DNA from: CBDCZY01 sp965224745
GTDB taxonomy: Bacteria; Pseudomonadota; Gammaproteobacteria; Methylococcales; Methylomonadaceae
DNA length: 64,000 bases
Assembly (NCBI GenBank): GCA_965224745.1
Contig: CBDCZY010000002.1
Location: forward strand, 868,001-932,000
Direction: 5' to 3'
Under the pieces are notes generated by a model. That model did not search any database. It was not told the DNA's origin and saw only the letters and a list, made by a program, of their open reading frames with translations. Of the stretch, positions 45,329 through 54,440 are shown piece after piece (position 1 is the stretch's first letter; every line of letters starts with the position of its first letter). A program made the translations under genes and the position numbers.

Positions 45329-45358
45329 TTGAGAGGCAATAACAAACTCAGGTATAAT
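45329..45358 (+). promoter_or_regulatory. Sigma-70 promoter of tRNA-Thr
   Basis: TTGAGA (45329-45334), 18 bases, TATAAT (45353-45358), ending nine bases before the first tRNA base. This is a textbook strong stable-RNA promoter arrangement. Confidence 0.75.
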
Positions 45359-45367
45359 GGCTGCTTT

Positions 45368-45443
45368 GCTGGTGTAGCTCAGTTGGTAGAGCAGCTGATT
45401 TGTAATCAGCCGGTCGGTGGTTCGAATCCTCTCACCAGCTCCA
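45368..45443 (+). tRNA. tRNA-Thr (anticodon TGT)
   Basis: A 76-base cloverleaf. The acceptor stem is GCTGGTG/CACCAGC with discriminator T and an encoded CCA. The D arm is GCTC/GAGC; the anticodon stem GCTGA/TCAGC encloses TTTGTAA, giving anticodon TGT for Thr ACA/ACG. The T-loop TTCGAAT is normal. The T stem GGTGG/CCTCT has one T-T mismatch and a G-T pair, a small oddity. It has a strong promoter upstream and stands alone, not in a cluster. Confidence 0.93.
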
Positions 45444-45497
45444 AAATTTCAAAAACTCAGCACGGTTCAAGTCTTTCTTTTCAGGGTTTACTTGCCA

Positions 45498-45534
45498 AAT
45501 TCGTGTCAGATCCTGAAGGTCTCTGACACGAATT
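45498..45534. other. 13-bp perfect stem-loop after tRNA-Thr
   Basis: AATTCGTGTCAGA (45498-45510) and TCTGACACGAATT (45522-45534) pair perfectly across an 11-base loop. It could serve as a terminator for the tRNA (with TT following) or for wzc on the other strand, or be part of a dispersed repeat. The rest of 45444-45826 contains short frames that I do not trust. Confidence 0.5.
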
Positions 45535-45826
45535 TTCGACATAGTTCTTGAAAAGGCTTCCAGGGTAAGCATGGCTTCGTACCATTGCCACAGAGAACAC
45601 CTTGCCCCTAACTCCCGTAAAACATGCAAAGACGTCATTTAAAATAAATGACCAAATCTCACTCAAGCTGAAGATCAAAAGACCGAAAAGTTTCAAAAGA
45701 ATGTTATATAAACATTCATTAACGGAAATTAAAGAGCTTCTGAGTTTAATCGATTATTTCCTCTTTTTCTAACCCATTTACCTATTGGGAAATACTTCAT
45801 GCCAGTAAAATACTCCCGTTAAAAAA

Positions 45827-48082
45827 CTAGTTCTTTGAGTAGTTGTATTGATAAACATACTTGCCATAGCCATAGCCATAGCGCGAAGATGATTCGGGAA
45901 TGTCGTTGAAAACGATGCCTTTTAAGTTAACGCCCGCTTGACTGAACCGTTTAACACTTTGTTCTAATTCTCGCATTGGATGTTGTCCGGCCTTTACGAC
46001 CAATAAAGTTGCACTAGCAAATCTTCCAATGATACTTGCATCGGTTACTGCTAACACAGGCGGTGAATCTACAATGATATGGTCATATTGACTATTCAGT
46101 TCCTCTAATAGCTTACCAAACCGATCATGTAACAAAAGTTCAGAAGGGTTTGGGGGTAAGATACCTGTCGCAATAAAATCAATATTAATTTCAGCAATGT
46201 GGCGACAAGCTTTATCAACTTCCAAAGTATTTGAGATGACTTCCGATAAACCATTCTCCCTCCCCAGACCTAGGGCACTATGAAGATAACCTTTTCTTAA
46301 GTCGCCATCGATTAATAGCACTTTATTCCCCATATCAGCAAGTACAGCTGCTAAATTTACCGAAACAAATGTTTTACCTACACTTGGGCTTGGCCCAGTG
46401 ATCATAATGATGTTGTTCTTGGCCTCTAAAAAAGCAAAATGCAAGGTGGTACGCAAACTTCTCAGGCTTTCAATGGCTAAGTCTTCCTTGTTTTCTAAGG
46501 CGAGAACTGATAGACCCGCATTCCCCTCCTTACGCTTAGTTTTCAAACTATCTATTAATTGTTTTTGAACCTTACTATGCGGTATGGTGGCATATACCGG
46601 AATATTTAGGTGCTTTTCTAATAGATCAGGATCTTTTACTCCTTGATTTAAAGCTTTCCGAATAAAAGCCACAGCAACACCGGAAATAAGACCTAGTATC
46701 AATGAAATGGCCACTATCAATAGTTTTTTTGGTTTAATAGGCAATGAGGCTAATACTGCGTAATCGATAATCCGAACGTCCCCTACTGTTCCTGCTTTAG
46801 CAACACGCAAGGTTTGGGCATTATTTAGTAAAGCAGTATATAACTCTGTATTGACCTCTACATCTCTTGATAGGCGCAAGACGATTTGTTGCGTTTCCGG
46901 AAGATTTTGGATTTTTTTATCCTGAGCCCGTATTTGGGAATCCAACCTGGAAATTTGTTTGTTAATAGCAACAATGGATGGATGCCATTCTGTGAAACGT
47001 TCACGCAATTCATCTTTTTTCTGTTCCAATAAGGTTTTTTGCGTATTGACCTCAACAATCCCTTCCAATACACTTTGGGTTTCTATCGTTAAATCTATAG
47101 AGCCCCTGCGGGTTCGATATTCATTTAAAGTAGTCGTTGCAGCTTCCAGTTGTTCTTTAATTAATGGCAATTGTTTTTCCAAAAATTCAAGTCTTTTTTG
47201 TGCCTCCTCAGATTTCTCTTCAACATTGTTACGAACATAAATATCGGCTACTTCATTGAGCACTTTCATCGCTAACTCCGGTGAAGAATCCTCATACGTT
47301 AACTGTAAAATACCTGTATTTTTTCCTTTCTCGCTAACTGACAATTTCTCTTCTAACTTTTGCAAAGCTTTTGACTGAGACTGTAATTGCAAATTGAAGT
47401 GAGTACCGGGGCGAGCTTTCAATAGTGATACAAAGAGGCTAATATTTTGTTTGTTTTTTGTTATTGGCTTAGTCGATAGTGTTCCAACCGCGCCACGCAA
47501 AATAATTTCTTTACCTGTTAACACATGGAATCTCCCTTTACTCTCAGACACAAGAATAAGAGGTTCATTGACCAACGATCGAGGAACACTGAACGAACTG
47601 ACTTGAATTTCCTCGCCACCCCAAGCGTACTTAGCCAGCCCAAATAACGGAGTTGAAACAGAATCTGGCATACTTTTTTCAAAGCGTCGAGCCAGCGCAT
47701 GCCCAATAACAGGGAAATAGTGCGGCTCGGTGAGGACTTGAAATTGCAAGTTTTTAACAGCCTCGCCTAATACCATTCGAGATTTGATGATCTCTATTTC
47801 AGCCAAAACGGGTATTTTATTTTCCAGCAATGCTGTTACTGGCTCTAAAGCTCCCAGTGACGGCGACTGTTCTTCCACCTGCAACATCGCGTCAGCCTTA
47901 TATATAGGTGTATCTAGTAAAGCTTTCGCAACACCTAAAATAAAAAAAATGCTTACGATAGATCCAATCAGCCATTTATTATCAGTAAGGGTGGCAAGAA
48001 TTTCCCCCAAATCGATTTCGTCATCTTCCGTTTCTAAATTAAAATCGTTAGGGGTGTTATTCTCGATATTTTGGCTATTCAT
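45827..48082 (-). CDS. wzc: Polysaccharide biosynthesis tyrosine autokinase (Wzc type)
   Basis: Inner-membrane co-polymerase and BY-kinase controlling capsule or exopolysaccharide chain length, 751 residues. Order: Wzz-type N-terminus with a TM helix (WLIGSIVSIFFILGVAKALL), a large periplasmic coiled region, a second TM (LLIVAISLILGLISGVAVAF), then the kinase with Walker A' ITGPSPSVGKTFVSVNLA near residues 556-573 and Walker B HIIVDSPPVLAV. The C-terminal tyrosine cluster (RYGYGYGKYVYQYNYSKN) is the autophosphorylation site. The companion wza and phosphatase genes follow upstream on the same strand. Confidence 0.94.
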   Translation of the reverse strand: MNSQNIENNTPNDFNLETEDDEIDLGEILATLTDNKWLIGSIVSIFFILGVAKALLDTPIYKADAMLQVEEQSPSLGALEPVTALLENKIPVLAEIEIIKSRMVLGEAVKNLQFQVLTEPHYFPVIGHALARRFEKSMPDSVSTPLFGLAKYAWGGEEIQVSSFSVPRSLVNEPLILVSESKGRFHVLTGKEIILRGAVGTLSTKPITKNKQNISLFVSLLKARPGTHFNLQLQSQSKALQKLEEKLSVSEKGKNTGILQLTYEDSSPELAMKVLNEVADIYVRNNVEEKSEEAQKRLEFLEKQLPLIKEQLEAATTTLNEYRTRRGSIDLTIETQSVLEGIVEVNTQKTLLEQKKDELRERFTEWHPSIVAINKQISRLDSQIRAQDKKIQNLPETQQIVLRLSRDVEVNTELYTALLNNAQTLRVAKAGTVGDVRIIDYAVLASLPIKPKKLLIVAISLILGLISGVAVAFIRKALNQGVKDPDLLEKHLNIPVYATIPHSKVQKQLIDSLKTKRKEGNAGLSVLALENKEDLAIESLRSLRTTLHFAFLEAKNNIIMITGPSPSVGKTFVSVNLAAVLADMGNKVLLIDGDLRKGYLHSALGLGRENGLSEVISNTLEVDKACRHIAEINIDFIATGILPPNPSELLLHDRFGKLLEELNSQYDHIIVDSPPVLAVTDASIIGRFASATLLVVKAGQHPMRELEQSVKRFSQAGVNLKGIVFNDIPESSSRYGYGYGKYVYQYNYSKN

Positions 48083-48355
48083 TTTAAATAATCAACTGTA
48101 CTGTTAAAGTGCTTTTTTCGATTGTAAACACCTTTCCATCCCTGGCAATTGTTTGAACAAACACTTCGAAATTTTACTCAATCACCACCACAAAAAAGAT
48201 AGAAGCTATAATAGTCTCCTTTGTTAGGAGTACGGCAGGCATGTCATTTTTAACTTCGGTTCGCACAGAGGAGCTATAAACACTAATACAAAACCCATTA
48301 CGTACGGGACTTTATGAGTATTGATTGCATCTTGGCGTATAAGTTTAAAATGTAC

Positions 48356-49567
48356 TTATAATCCTGGCGCAACAAAAGGCTTAATTTTCAAAGAACCATC
48401 AAATGCATTCAACAAAGTAATAGTTGGCTGGATTTGATCAATGATCTGATTCCAACGAATGCCTTCAGCTCTATCAAGATAAACGACATCTCGCGGCTCA
48501 AGTGGAAAACGGTCCGCCAGCAACAAGGCGTCAGGTGATTTGGCATCAAGATGATAAATCTGGGGTTTACCCAAACCTCCTCTAAAAACAAAAATTCTCG
48601 CAGGATCTGACACCTCTTGGTTAGGACCACCAGAATCACTAAGAGCTTCAGTTAATGTCATACGCCCTTTGTTCATAAAAAGTGAACGAGATCGACCGGT
48701 TCCAGTCCCTCCGATGGTGGTTTCCCCCAAAACAAAAATCTTATTAAAATTTCTATCGGCCACGTTTAACACGTCGCCATGCTCTAAAATCACGTTCTGC
48801 CTGATATCTCCACCTTCATAGAGCGCCAGTAAATTGATACTGTAGGTTTTACCATTTCGAGTGAGAGTAACGTTTCTGGCATCAGCCTCGGCGGTTACTC
48901 CATCCGCACTATTAATGGCTTCAAGTACCGTTAAAGGGATGTCTCTAACAACTTGAATGCCGGGTTTAGTAACTTCACCAACAACGTAGACTCTCTGACT
49001 CCGATAGGATGTTACCCTTACGTCTAATTGAACCCTTTCTATAAATCTTGATAGCTTTTTAGTGATTTCGGCACGAATTTCTTCGACTGTTCTGCCAGCA
49101 GCTTTCACTACGCCGACATAAGGATAAAAGATAGTACCATCTTCTCCGACGACATTACCTGCTTGTTCGGCGGTACGAAATTCACCCGCTGGAATCGTTA
49201 ACTCAGGGTGCTCCCAAACAGTGATATTGAGAATGTCCCTTGGGCCTACTTTGTACTGCGTATATTCCTCTTGCTCTGGAGTACCCTTAACAGTTTGAGA
49301 TCCAATCCTGTAATCAAAATAATGGTTAGCTACATTATCCGGCCCCAAGCTGCGAGTATTAAAGTCTTTTTCCAGGTTTACTATCAGTTGCGCAGTGATA
49401 TCTTGGATCTCTAGTTTCTTTAATGTAGCTTTATTGTCTTCCTCGACAGGCATTTTAACACTGGATTCACTGGAGAATGGAGACATGTGCATACCTGGTA
49501 CAATACTGCAAGCTACGATCTGATTGAGCAAAAAAAACAAACAAATTGTTCTTATTCGATTTTTCAT
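48356..49567 (-). CDS. wza: Polysaccharide export outer-membrane lipoprotein (Wza type)
   Basis: Forms the outer-membrane channel for exopolysaccharide. 403 residues with a lipoprotein signal (LFFLLNQIVAC). The poly-export domain appears as YKVGPRDILNITVWEHPELT with GTIFYPYVGVVKAAGRTVEEI, followed by SLBB domains (RVYVVGEVTKPGIQVVR and IFVLGETTIGG). Length is typical. The gene lies 273 bases from wzc on the same strand, and the phosphatase gene is 189 bases on the other side. Confidence 0.94.
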   Translation of the reverse strand: MKNRIRTICLFFLLNQIVACSIVPGMHMSPFSSESSVKMPVEEDNKATLKKLEIQDITAQLIVNLEKDFNTRSLGPDNVANHYFDYRIGSQTVKGTPEQEEYTQYKVGPRDILNITVWEHPELTIPAGEFRTAEQAGNVVGEDGTIFYPYVGVVKAAGRTVEEIRAEITKKLSRFIERVQLDVRVTSYRSQRVYVVGEVTKPGIQVVRDIPLTVLEAINSADGVTAEADARNVTLTRNGKTYSINLLALYEGGDIRQNVILEHGDVLNVADRNFNKIFVLGETTIGGTGTGRSRSLFMNKGRMTLTEALSDSGGPNQEVSDPARIFVFRGGLGKPQIYHLDAKSPDALLLADRFPLEPRDVVYLDRAEGIRWNQIIDQIQPTITLLNAFDGSLKIKPFVAPGL

Positions 49568-49756
49568 CTTTCTTTCCTAAATGACTATAGTCTATAACCG
49601 AGTGAGAAATAATAATACATACCACTCTCTTAACTTTTTTTGGTGTAGCTTGCTAAGTAGCACTCTAAAATTGACTTTTAAGGTCTACTTTAATTTTATT
49701 CTATCACTGACAAAAAATTATCTTGCTTTGTTTGAATCATCAAGAGTTTTTAAAAT

Positions 49757-50206
49757 TCAGCGAGGTGTAATTTTTTCCATCCACTCATTCACGCCCTTGT
49801 CAATTAGGTGAAAACATTGTCTGAAAGTCGCGATATTTTCTTTGTAAGGATCAAAAACATCAAAGCTTCCCCATTCGCCTAATCGAAATACTTTTCCTTT
49901 CGATGATGGTTCAATATTCTCAATCACCCGTTTCTGTTCTTGCTCCATCACCAATATTAAATCAGACTTACGTATCATTTCTCGATTGATCTGACAGGCT
50001 GTGAATTCTGTTATATCAACCCCAATCTCCTTTAATAAAAACATGGAATGTTGATCTGCTGATTTACCGACCAAAGCATCCAGCCCGGCAGAAGAAACAA
50101 AACAATTTTCATTTCCATTTGCTTGTAATCTTTGTTTGAACAGGGCTTGAGCCATTGGGCTTCGACAGATATTGCCCACACAAACAATCAATATGTTTCT
50201 AAACAA
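49757..50206 (-). CDS. wzb: Low-molecular-weight protein tyrosine phosphatase (Wzb type)
   Basis: Dephosphorylates the tyrosine-rich tail of the Wzc kinase. 149 residues. The P-loop VCVGNICRSP (residues about 8-17) contains the nucleophile Cys and Arg; the general-acid Asp is in FDVFDPYK near the C-terminus. Start ATG lies two bases after the stop of the CrtC-like gene, so the two are co-transcribed. Confidence 0.94.
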   Translation of the reverse strand: MFRNILIVCVGNICRSPMAQALFKQRLQANGNENCFVSSAGLDALVGKSADQHSMFLLKEIGVDITEFTACQINREMIRKSDLILVMEQEQKRVIENIEPSSKGKVFRLGEWGSFDVFDPYKENIATFRQCFHLIDKGVNEWMEKITPR

Positions 50207-50208
50207 GG

Positions 50209-51333
50209 TTATTTCTTTGCTTTTTGGCTTTTAGCTTGATATCCGGCCATTTCCATAAACCCATGGCCCCTATGAGTTCCTTTCACAGAAACTGCTCCCT
50301 CCCAATAGACGTTGTAGGTAGTTGTTCGGGCGTCGAATTCGCTATCCTTAGTTAAGGAATTAATAGTTAAATCCATGCCGAGGTGTGGGATTCTTAATTC
50401 CCAGCTAACAGGGAATTCAATGCCGGTTTCATCACTTGTCCATTTTTTTTGGGGTTTTAAAGAAAATTCACTACCATCCAATACTGTTTTCCAGTCATGA
50501 TCTATAAAAGTGCCGGTAGATAAAACAGGCATTCCAACTTGATCTGTTAGTTGGTAAAGCATAATTTCTTTGCTTTGTCCCAGTTGCAAGCTAAACCAAT
50601 TCCACTTCAACAATGTTGTAGAAAAATCACCCCATTGATGATCGAACCAACTATTTCCTTCAATATATTTACTGGAATCTCCTAACTTTAACATCCCTGT
50701 AACCAACAAACGGGTACGTGAGTAGTAATAGCTACTTCCATAAGTATCAAGCTCTAGCTTACCATCCAATCCATGCAAAACGGGTTCTTTAACGCTTTTT
50801 AAGCGTAAGTTAAAACCAAAATGTTCGGTTGAAACCCTTAAATGATCATTATCCATTCCACCCACCATGAGCCAATCATCAAAAGCAAAATTATAGCCAT
50901 GAGCTTCTGGCTTAGAAAACGTGCCTCCACTACTTTGTTGAACAGTATAGTGTTGATTTGTCTGGTGATCAGTTAATGAAACGTGACTAACCATTTGTTT
51001 AAGTAAGCCATTCAATTGAAAAATAGTAAAATGAAAACTGTATTTCCTACTATCTTCATCTTCCAAAAGTCCATTGTAATACCACCATTCCATTTTGTTT
51101 TCATGCGGTGATTCGTCCCTTGGGAACAAGATCTTACTTTGCTTATTTGCGTTAACTTCCGACCAACTGTTTGCCGGATTAACTGTAGAGATTTCATTAA
51201 AGAACAAAAAAGACACCCCAAAGAAAAGAAATGACCCAATCAAAAATAAAAACAATTTGGCATTACTTCGCTTTTTCCATTTTCTACGTGATTTTCTATT
51301 TGACTTAGTACTTGAATATGGGACTTTGAACAT
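50209..51333 (-). CDS. CrtC/AttH-like lipocalin-fold protein, membrane anchored
   Basis: 374 residues. A very basic N-terminus (RKSRRKWKKR) and one membrane helix (LFLFLIGSFLFFGVSFLFF) precede a periplasmic double lipocalin-like domain. The fold's markers are ENKMEWWYYNGLL, FHFTIFQLN, SWFDHQWGDF and WNWFSLQL. CrtC members hydrate carotenoids and AttH relatives are found in attachment loci; with no carotenoid genes here and a tyrosine phosphatase two bases downstream, a role in surface polysaccharide or attachment is more likely, by inference. Confidence 0.8.
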   Translation of the reverse strand: MFKVPYSSTKSNRKSRRKWKKRSNAKLFLFLIGSFLFFGVSFLFFNEISTVNPANSWSEVNANKQSKILFPRDESPHENKMEWWYYNGLLEDEDSRKYSFHFTIFQLNGLLKQMVSHVSLTDHQTNQHYTVQQSSGGTFSKPEAHGYNFAFDDWLMVGGMDNDHLRVSTEHFGFNLRLKSVKEPVLHGLDGKLELDTYGSSYYYSRTRLLVTGMLKLGDSSKYIEGNSWFDHQWGDFSTTLLKWNWFSLQLGQSKEIMLYQLTDQVGMPVLSTGTFIDHDWKTVLDGSEFSLKPQKKWTSDETGIEFPVSWELRIPHLGMDLTINSLTKDSEFDARTTTYNVYWEGAVSVKGTHRGHGFMEMAGYQAKSQKAKK

Positions 51334-51456
51334 TCCTGTTTTTTGATTTGGTTTTCAAAATGAATTGATGAACCTTTGTATAAAAAAAATGGCCCGAATA
51401 AAAATCGAGCCACTTACGTTTCAAGCAGTGTTAAAGCTAATAAACCTAAAAAACAA

Positions 51457-52188
51457 TCAGCTTTTCTTTCTGCTAACCATTACACCTGCCAATCCACTCA
51501 TAAATAACCACACTGCCCCAGGAATAGGGACAACTGCTGCACCACTATCTCCGCCTGTTGCTTGATCGTTAGACAGCTCAATGCTGAGGTCAAAGCTTCG
51601 ACTAATTATTCCATCGCTATTTCCAAATTGAATGTCGAAAGCATTAAAGGCCCTTGATAAGCTATTTGGGCCTAAAGCAGCAACCTCTGTTATATCTTCT
51701 TCGAAAATGTTCCCCGAAAAAAAGTCTCGCGTAATATCCAGGTCTGAATTTATTCCGGTACCTGCATTTTGTACATTAGCTGTCACAATTGGATTTCCGG
51801 TTTGATTGATTTCTGGTGAAACCCCTGGAGGAAACGTAACATCTCCTACTGGGAGTAGAACGGTTGCGTGCTCCGCGATATGCGAGACCAAAGAAGGATT
51901 TAATGAAAAATCATTTCCCGGACCTAACAGGTCTTTGATAACTATACTGCCAGAAACGGTTTCAGTGCCGTCAGTTGCACCTATGTTATGTGAGCTTCCG
52001 TCAGCAATGTCATAACGGAGTGTCATCGTGGTTGGATTTCCATCTGCATCCAAACCAGGTAGTGAGCTAAATCCATCGATAGTTAATTGTCCCGTCCAGT
52101 TAATTGTTGAAACAATAGCAGCACTGGCGTATTGCGACGCACCAAATGCTAAACCAAACAAAATCGTACAAAATTTTAATTTATGCAT
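51457..52188 (-). CDS. PEP-CTERM sorting-domain protein
   Basis: A 243-residue exported protein. Signal peptide: ILFGLAFGASQYASA. The mature part is beta-rich and low in Cys with many Asp, Asn and Gly. The C-terminus carries the sorting signal: VVPIPGAVWLFMSGLAGVMV followed by SRKKS. Such proteins are cut and anchored by an exosortase, a system tied to exopolysaccharide production, which fits the wza/wzc neighbours. No exosortase gene is in this window. AAGGAAAAA lies just upstream of the ATG. Confidence 0.85.
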   Translation of the reverse strand: MHKLKFCTILFGLAFGASQYASAAIVSTINWTGQLTIDGFSSLPGLDADGNPTTMTLRYDIADGSSHNIGATDGTETVSGSIVIKDLLGPGNDFSLNPSLVSHIAEHATVLLPVGDVTFPPGVSPEINQTGNPIVTANVQNAGTGINSDLDITRDFFSGNIFEEDITEVAALGPNSLSRAFNAFDIQFGNSDGIISRSFDLSIELSNDQATGGDSGAAVVPIPGAVWLFMSGLAGVMVSRKKS

Positions 52189-52314
52189 AATTTTTCCTTA
52201 AATTCTTTAAAAAACACTTTCACTCAAATCTGAAGGTTAGATACATTCGCTAAGGTTTAGTTCTACAACTGCACGTGTTAACTCAAAATAACCGAGAAAT
52301 GAGACTTGTTCGTA

Positions 52315-52347
52315 TCAAGCAAAGATTACTAACATGAGTTTATGCAT
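52315..52347 (-). pseudogene. Abortive duplicate of the PEP-CTERM gene start
   Basis: About 160 bases upstream of the PEP-CTERM gene, the sequence again has a TTTAAGGAAAA ribosome site and ATGCATAAACTC, encoding MHKLMLVIFA then a stop. The real gene starts MHKLKFCTILFG. This looks like a leftover 5' end of a duplicated gene, now reduced to ten codons. A functional leader peptide is an alternative. Confidence 0.4.
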
Positions 52348-52913
52348 AGTAAATCTTTTCCTTAAATGTTTCCTGGATGTAGAATTTTGATCCAGGTCTA
52401 AAATACGAGTTTTTCTTTTGAATGCAATGTTAAGAAACTAGCCAATTTTCCTTCAACTATACTAAACTGGTTAAGGAAAAATAAAGCTGCTTAGAGGCCT
52501 AAGTTTTTGGTATTACGAGGTGAAGCATCAGTTACTACGACAGCTTTTTCCAACCAAAGAACTTAAGCCATTAACTATTCTAACACCATTTTTTATCTAC
52601 TATTACGTTTTATATTAACAGGTTCAATAGCCATAGTAATCGTCATTACCAGCGCGGCCTTTAAAGAATACACCATTCTACTTTGGCTATTGCATTTGAA
52701 AATACCAATAACAACTAATTGTTAATATCAGCCGATGTACTCTTAATGTACTAAGGCAATCCTAAGGCAATCGGTTTTGTCAAACGCATGAAAGTGAATA
52801 CCCAATACAAACATTGGATCAATCCAATTAATCAGTATTTTAGAAGTTCAATCCATTCAACCCACCTCAAAAAAAGGAAAACACCCCATTCCCTTGCGAG
52901 GTATCCGGTTGTA
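52348..52913. other. Gene-free stretch between PEP-CTERM and wecA-like genes
   Basis: About 570 bases without a convincing gene. Two small structures stand out: a tandem 11-bp direct repeat CTAAGGCAATC at 52751-52772, and an inverted repeat ATTGGAT-CA-ATCCAAT at 52813-52828. Neither resembles a terminator with a T-tract. Confidence 0.45.
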
Positions 52914-54131
52914 TTACCCTCTTCTATCCACTCCTAACCGCCTATCTATCAAAATCCTGCGCTCATATTGATACCACGGCGACGAATGAACCCGCCTTTC
53001 TGCAACAACTCTCCGATCTATTTCAACCCTTCGGCTAATTATGATGAGTCGGTCTCGGGCCTCGGGCAAACGAATGTGTCTGACTTTCTTCATGACATGC
53101 CAAGCATGACTGATTCCCCAGTAATACAGAGCAAAGGACGTCAGAAACGAATAGAACATGACCCATTCTGGAATCCTCATAAACTGACACATGATGCCAA
53201 ATAAGGAAAAAACTGCAGAGATCGAGATAATGAAAAACACCGTCTGATTGACGGAGTACCCAGCATGAAGCAATATATGGTGAAAATGTCCGCGATCAGC
53301 ATGAAATGGTGACTGCCCCTTACGAATACGGCGCAGCATTATCCCGACCGTATCAAACAAAGGAATGGCCAATATCCACAAAACGGTGACGGGATAAATG
53401 ACCTTAGCGATTTGAGAGAGATAAATCAACATCCAAACCAAAACAAATCCTAGCAACATGCTACCTGTGTCACCCAGAAAGATTAATGCCTTTTTTCTGC
53501 CAAAGAACCTTGAATTAAATACTAAGAAGGCCAACAAACTCATGCTTAGTAACACACAAGTATCAAACATATTGGTATTATTGAAATAACCAAATAATGC
53601 TGCCAATATCACTAAATACATGATGGATAAACTGCCCGCTAAACCGTCTAAGCCATCCAGCATGTTAAAAGCGTTAATACCGCCCACGAATGCAAACACA
53701 GTAAAAAAAACTGAAGTTAAGCCCAGCTTTAAAACGCCAAAGCCTAATATATTTCCCAGCTGAACAATTTCTGCTTTCAAACCAAATATCATGATCAGCA
53801 CGGCGATACTTTGACCAATAAAACGAATACGGATACCCAGGTGGTATTTATCATCAATTAAGCCTAAGACAACTATTAACGTAAGTGCAGTGCTTAAGAT
53901 ATAAAATTCTCGACTTCCACTTTCATTCAAACCAACCATGTAAACGCTGATTAAAAGACCAAAATAGATGGCAATACCACCTATTAAAGGAATCTCGCCA
54001 TCATGTTTTTTTCGAGAACTTGGCTTGTCCGTTAAGCCAACAAAATGAGCAACGGGTATCAATACAAGAATTGCAATTGAAGTTAGAAAAAAAGGGGTGT
54101 ACAAAAGATTTAGATTAAAACTAGCTTCCAT
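52914..54131 (-). CDS. wecA: WecA/MraY-family undecaprenyl-phosphate sugar-1-phosphate transferase
   Basis: Starts polysaccharide repeat-unit assembly by moving a HexNAc-1-phosphate to undecaprenyl phosphate at the inner membrane. About 405 residues with some 10-11 membrane helices. Family motifs: DKPSSRKKHDGEIPLIGGIA, LGLIDDKYHLGIRIRF (Asp pair), GGINAFNMLDGLDGLAG, LIFLGDTGSMLLGFVL and HADRGHFHHIL. The C-terminal 50 residues are an extra Arg-rich tail with repeated [DE]RR units. ATG 54131 with AGGA five bases upstream is preferred over TTG 54143. The symbol reflects family, not proven sugar. Confidence 0.85.
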   Translation of the reverse strand: MEASFNLNLLYTPFFLTSIAILVLIPVAHFVGLTDKPSSRKKHDGEIPLIGGIAIYFGLLISVYMVGLNESGSREFYILSTALTLIVVLGLIDDKYHLGIRIRFIGQSIAVLIMIFGLKAEIVQLGNILGFGVLKLGLTSVFFTVFAFVGGINAFNMLDGLDGLAGSLSIMYLVILAALFGYFNNTNMFDTCVLLSMSLLAFLVFNSRFFGRKKALIFLGDTGSMLLGFVLVWMLIYLSQIAKVIYPVTVLWILAIPLFDTVGIMLRRIRKGQSPFHADRGHFHHILLHAGYSVNQTVFFIISISAVFSLFGIMCQFMRIPEWVMFYSFLTSFALYYWGISHAWHVMKKVRHIRLPEARDRLIIISRRVEIDRRVVAERRVHSSPWYQYERRILIDRRLGVDRRG

Positions 54132-54440
54132 TTGATTCCTCAAGAGTTTCCAAGCTGAAAAACGAATAAAATTTCTTTTCTTCAGGGTATTTCTATTTAC
54201 TAGACTGTTGTTTGGTGCTCCGGCGTATGGTTTTCGAGATCCGTACTATTTATTAAGGGATACATAAGGTTTTCAGAAGTCACCCAAGATAGATGGACAT
54301 TAAATAAAATGCCATAAGCAACGTTTGTATAAACTCACTACAGACTTTTGGGAAAATAAATTAAAACTGTTAGCTTCTGATGCTACAACATCTCCTTAGA
54401 AGTTTACAAGCTTTGCACTAGCCTCAGGGCTAATTTGTTC

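Noticed and set aside
45311..45526. 71-codon frame covering tRNA-Thr
   Set aside because: The AQLVEQLICNQPVGGSNP-type peptide is the well-known false translation of a tRNA gene.
45432..45696. Two overlapping leftward frames downstream of tRNA-Thr
   Set aside because: They run through the 13-bp stem-loop, overlap each other in different frames and start without ribosome sites. The region may be part of a dispersed repeat.
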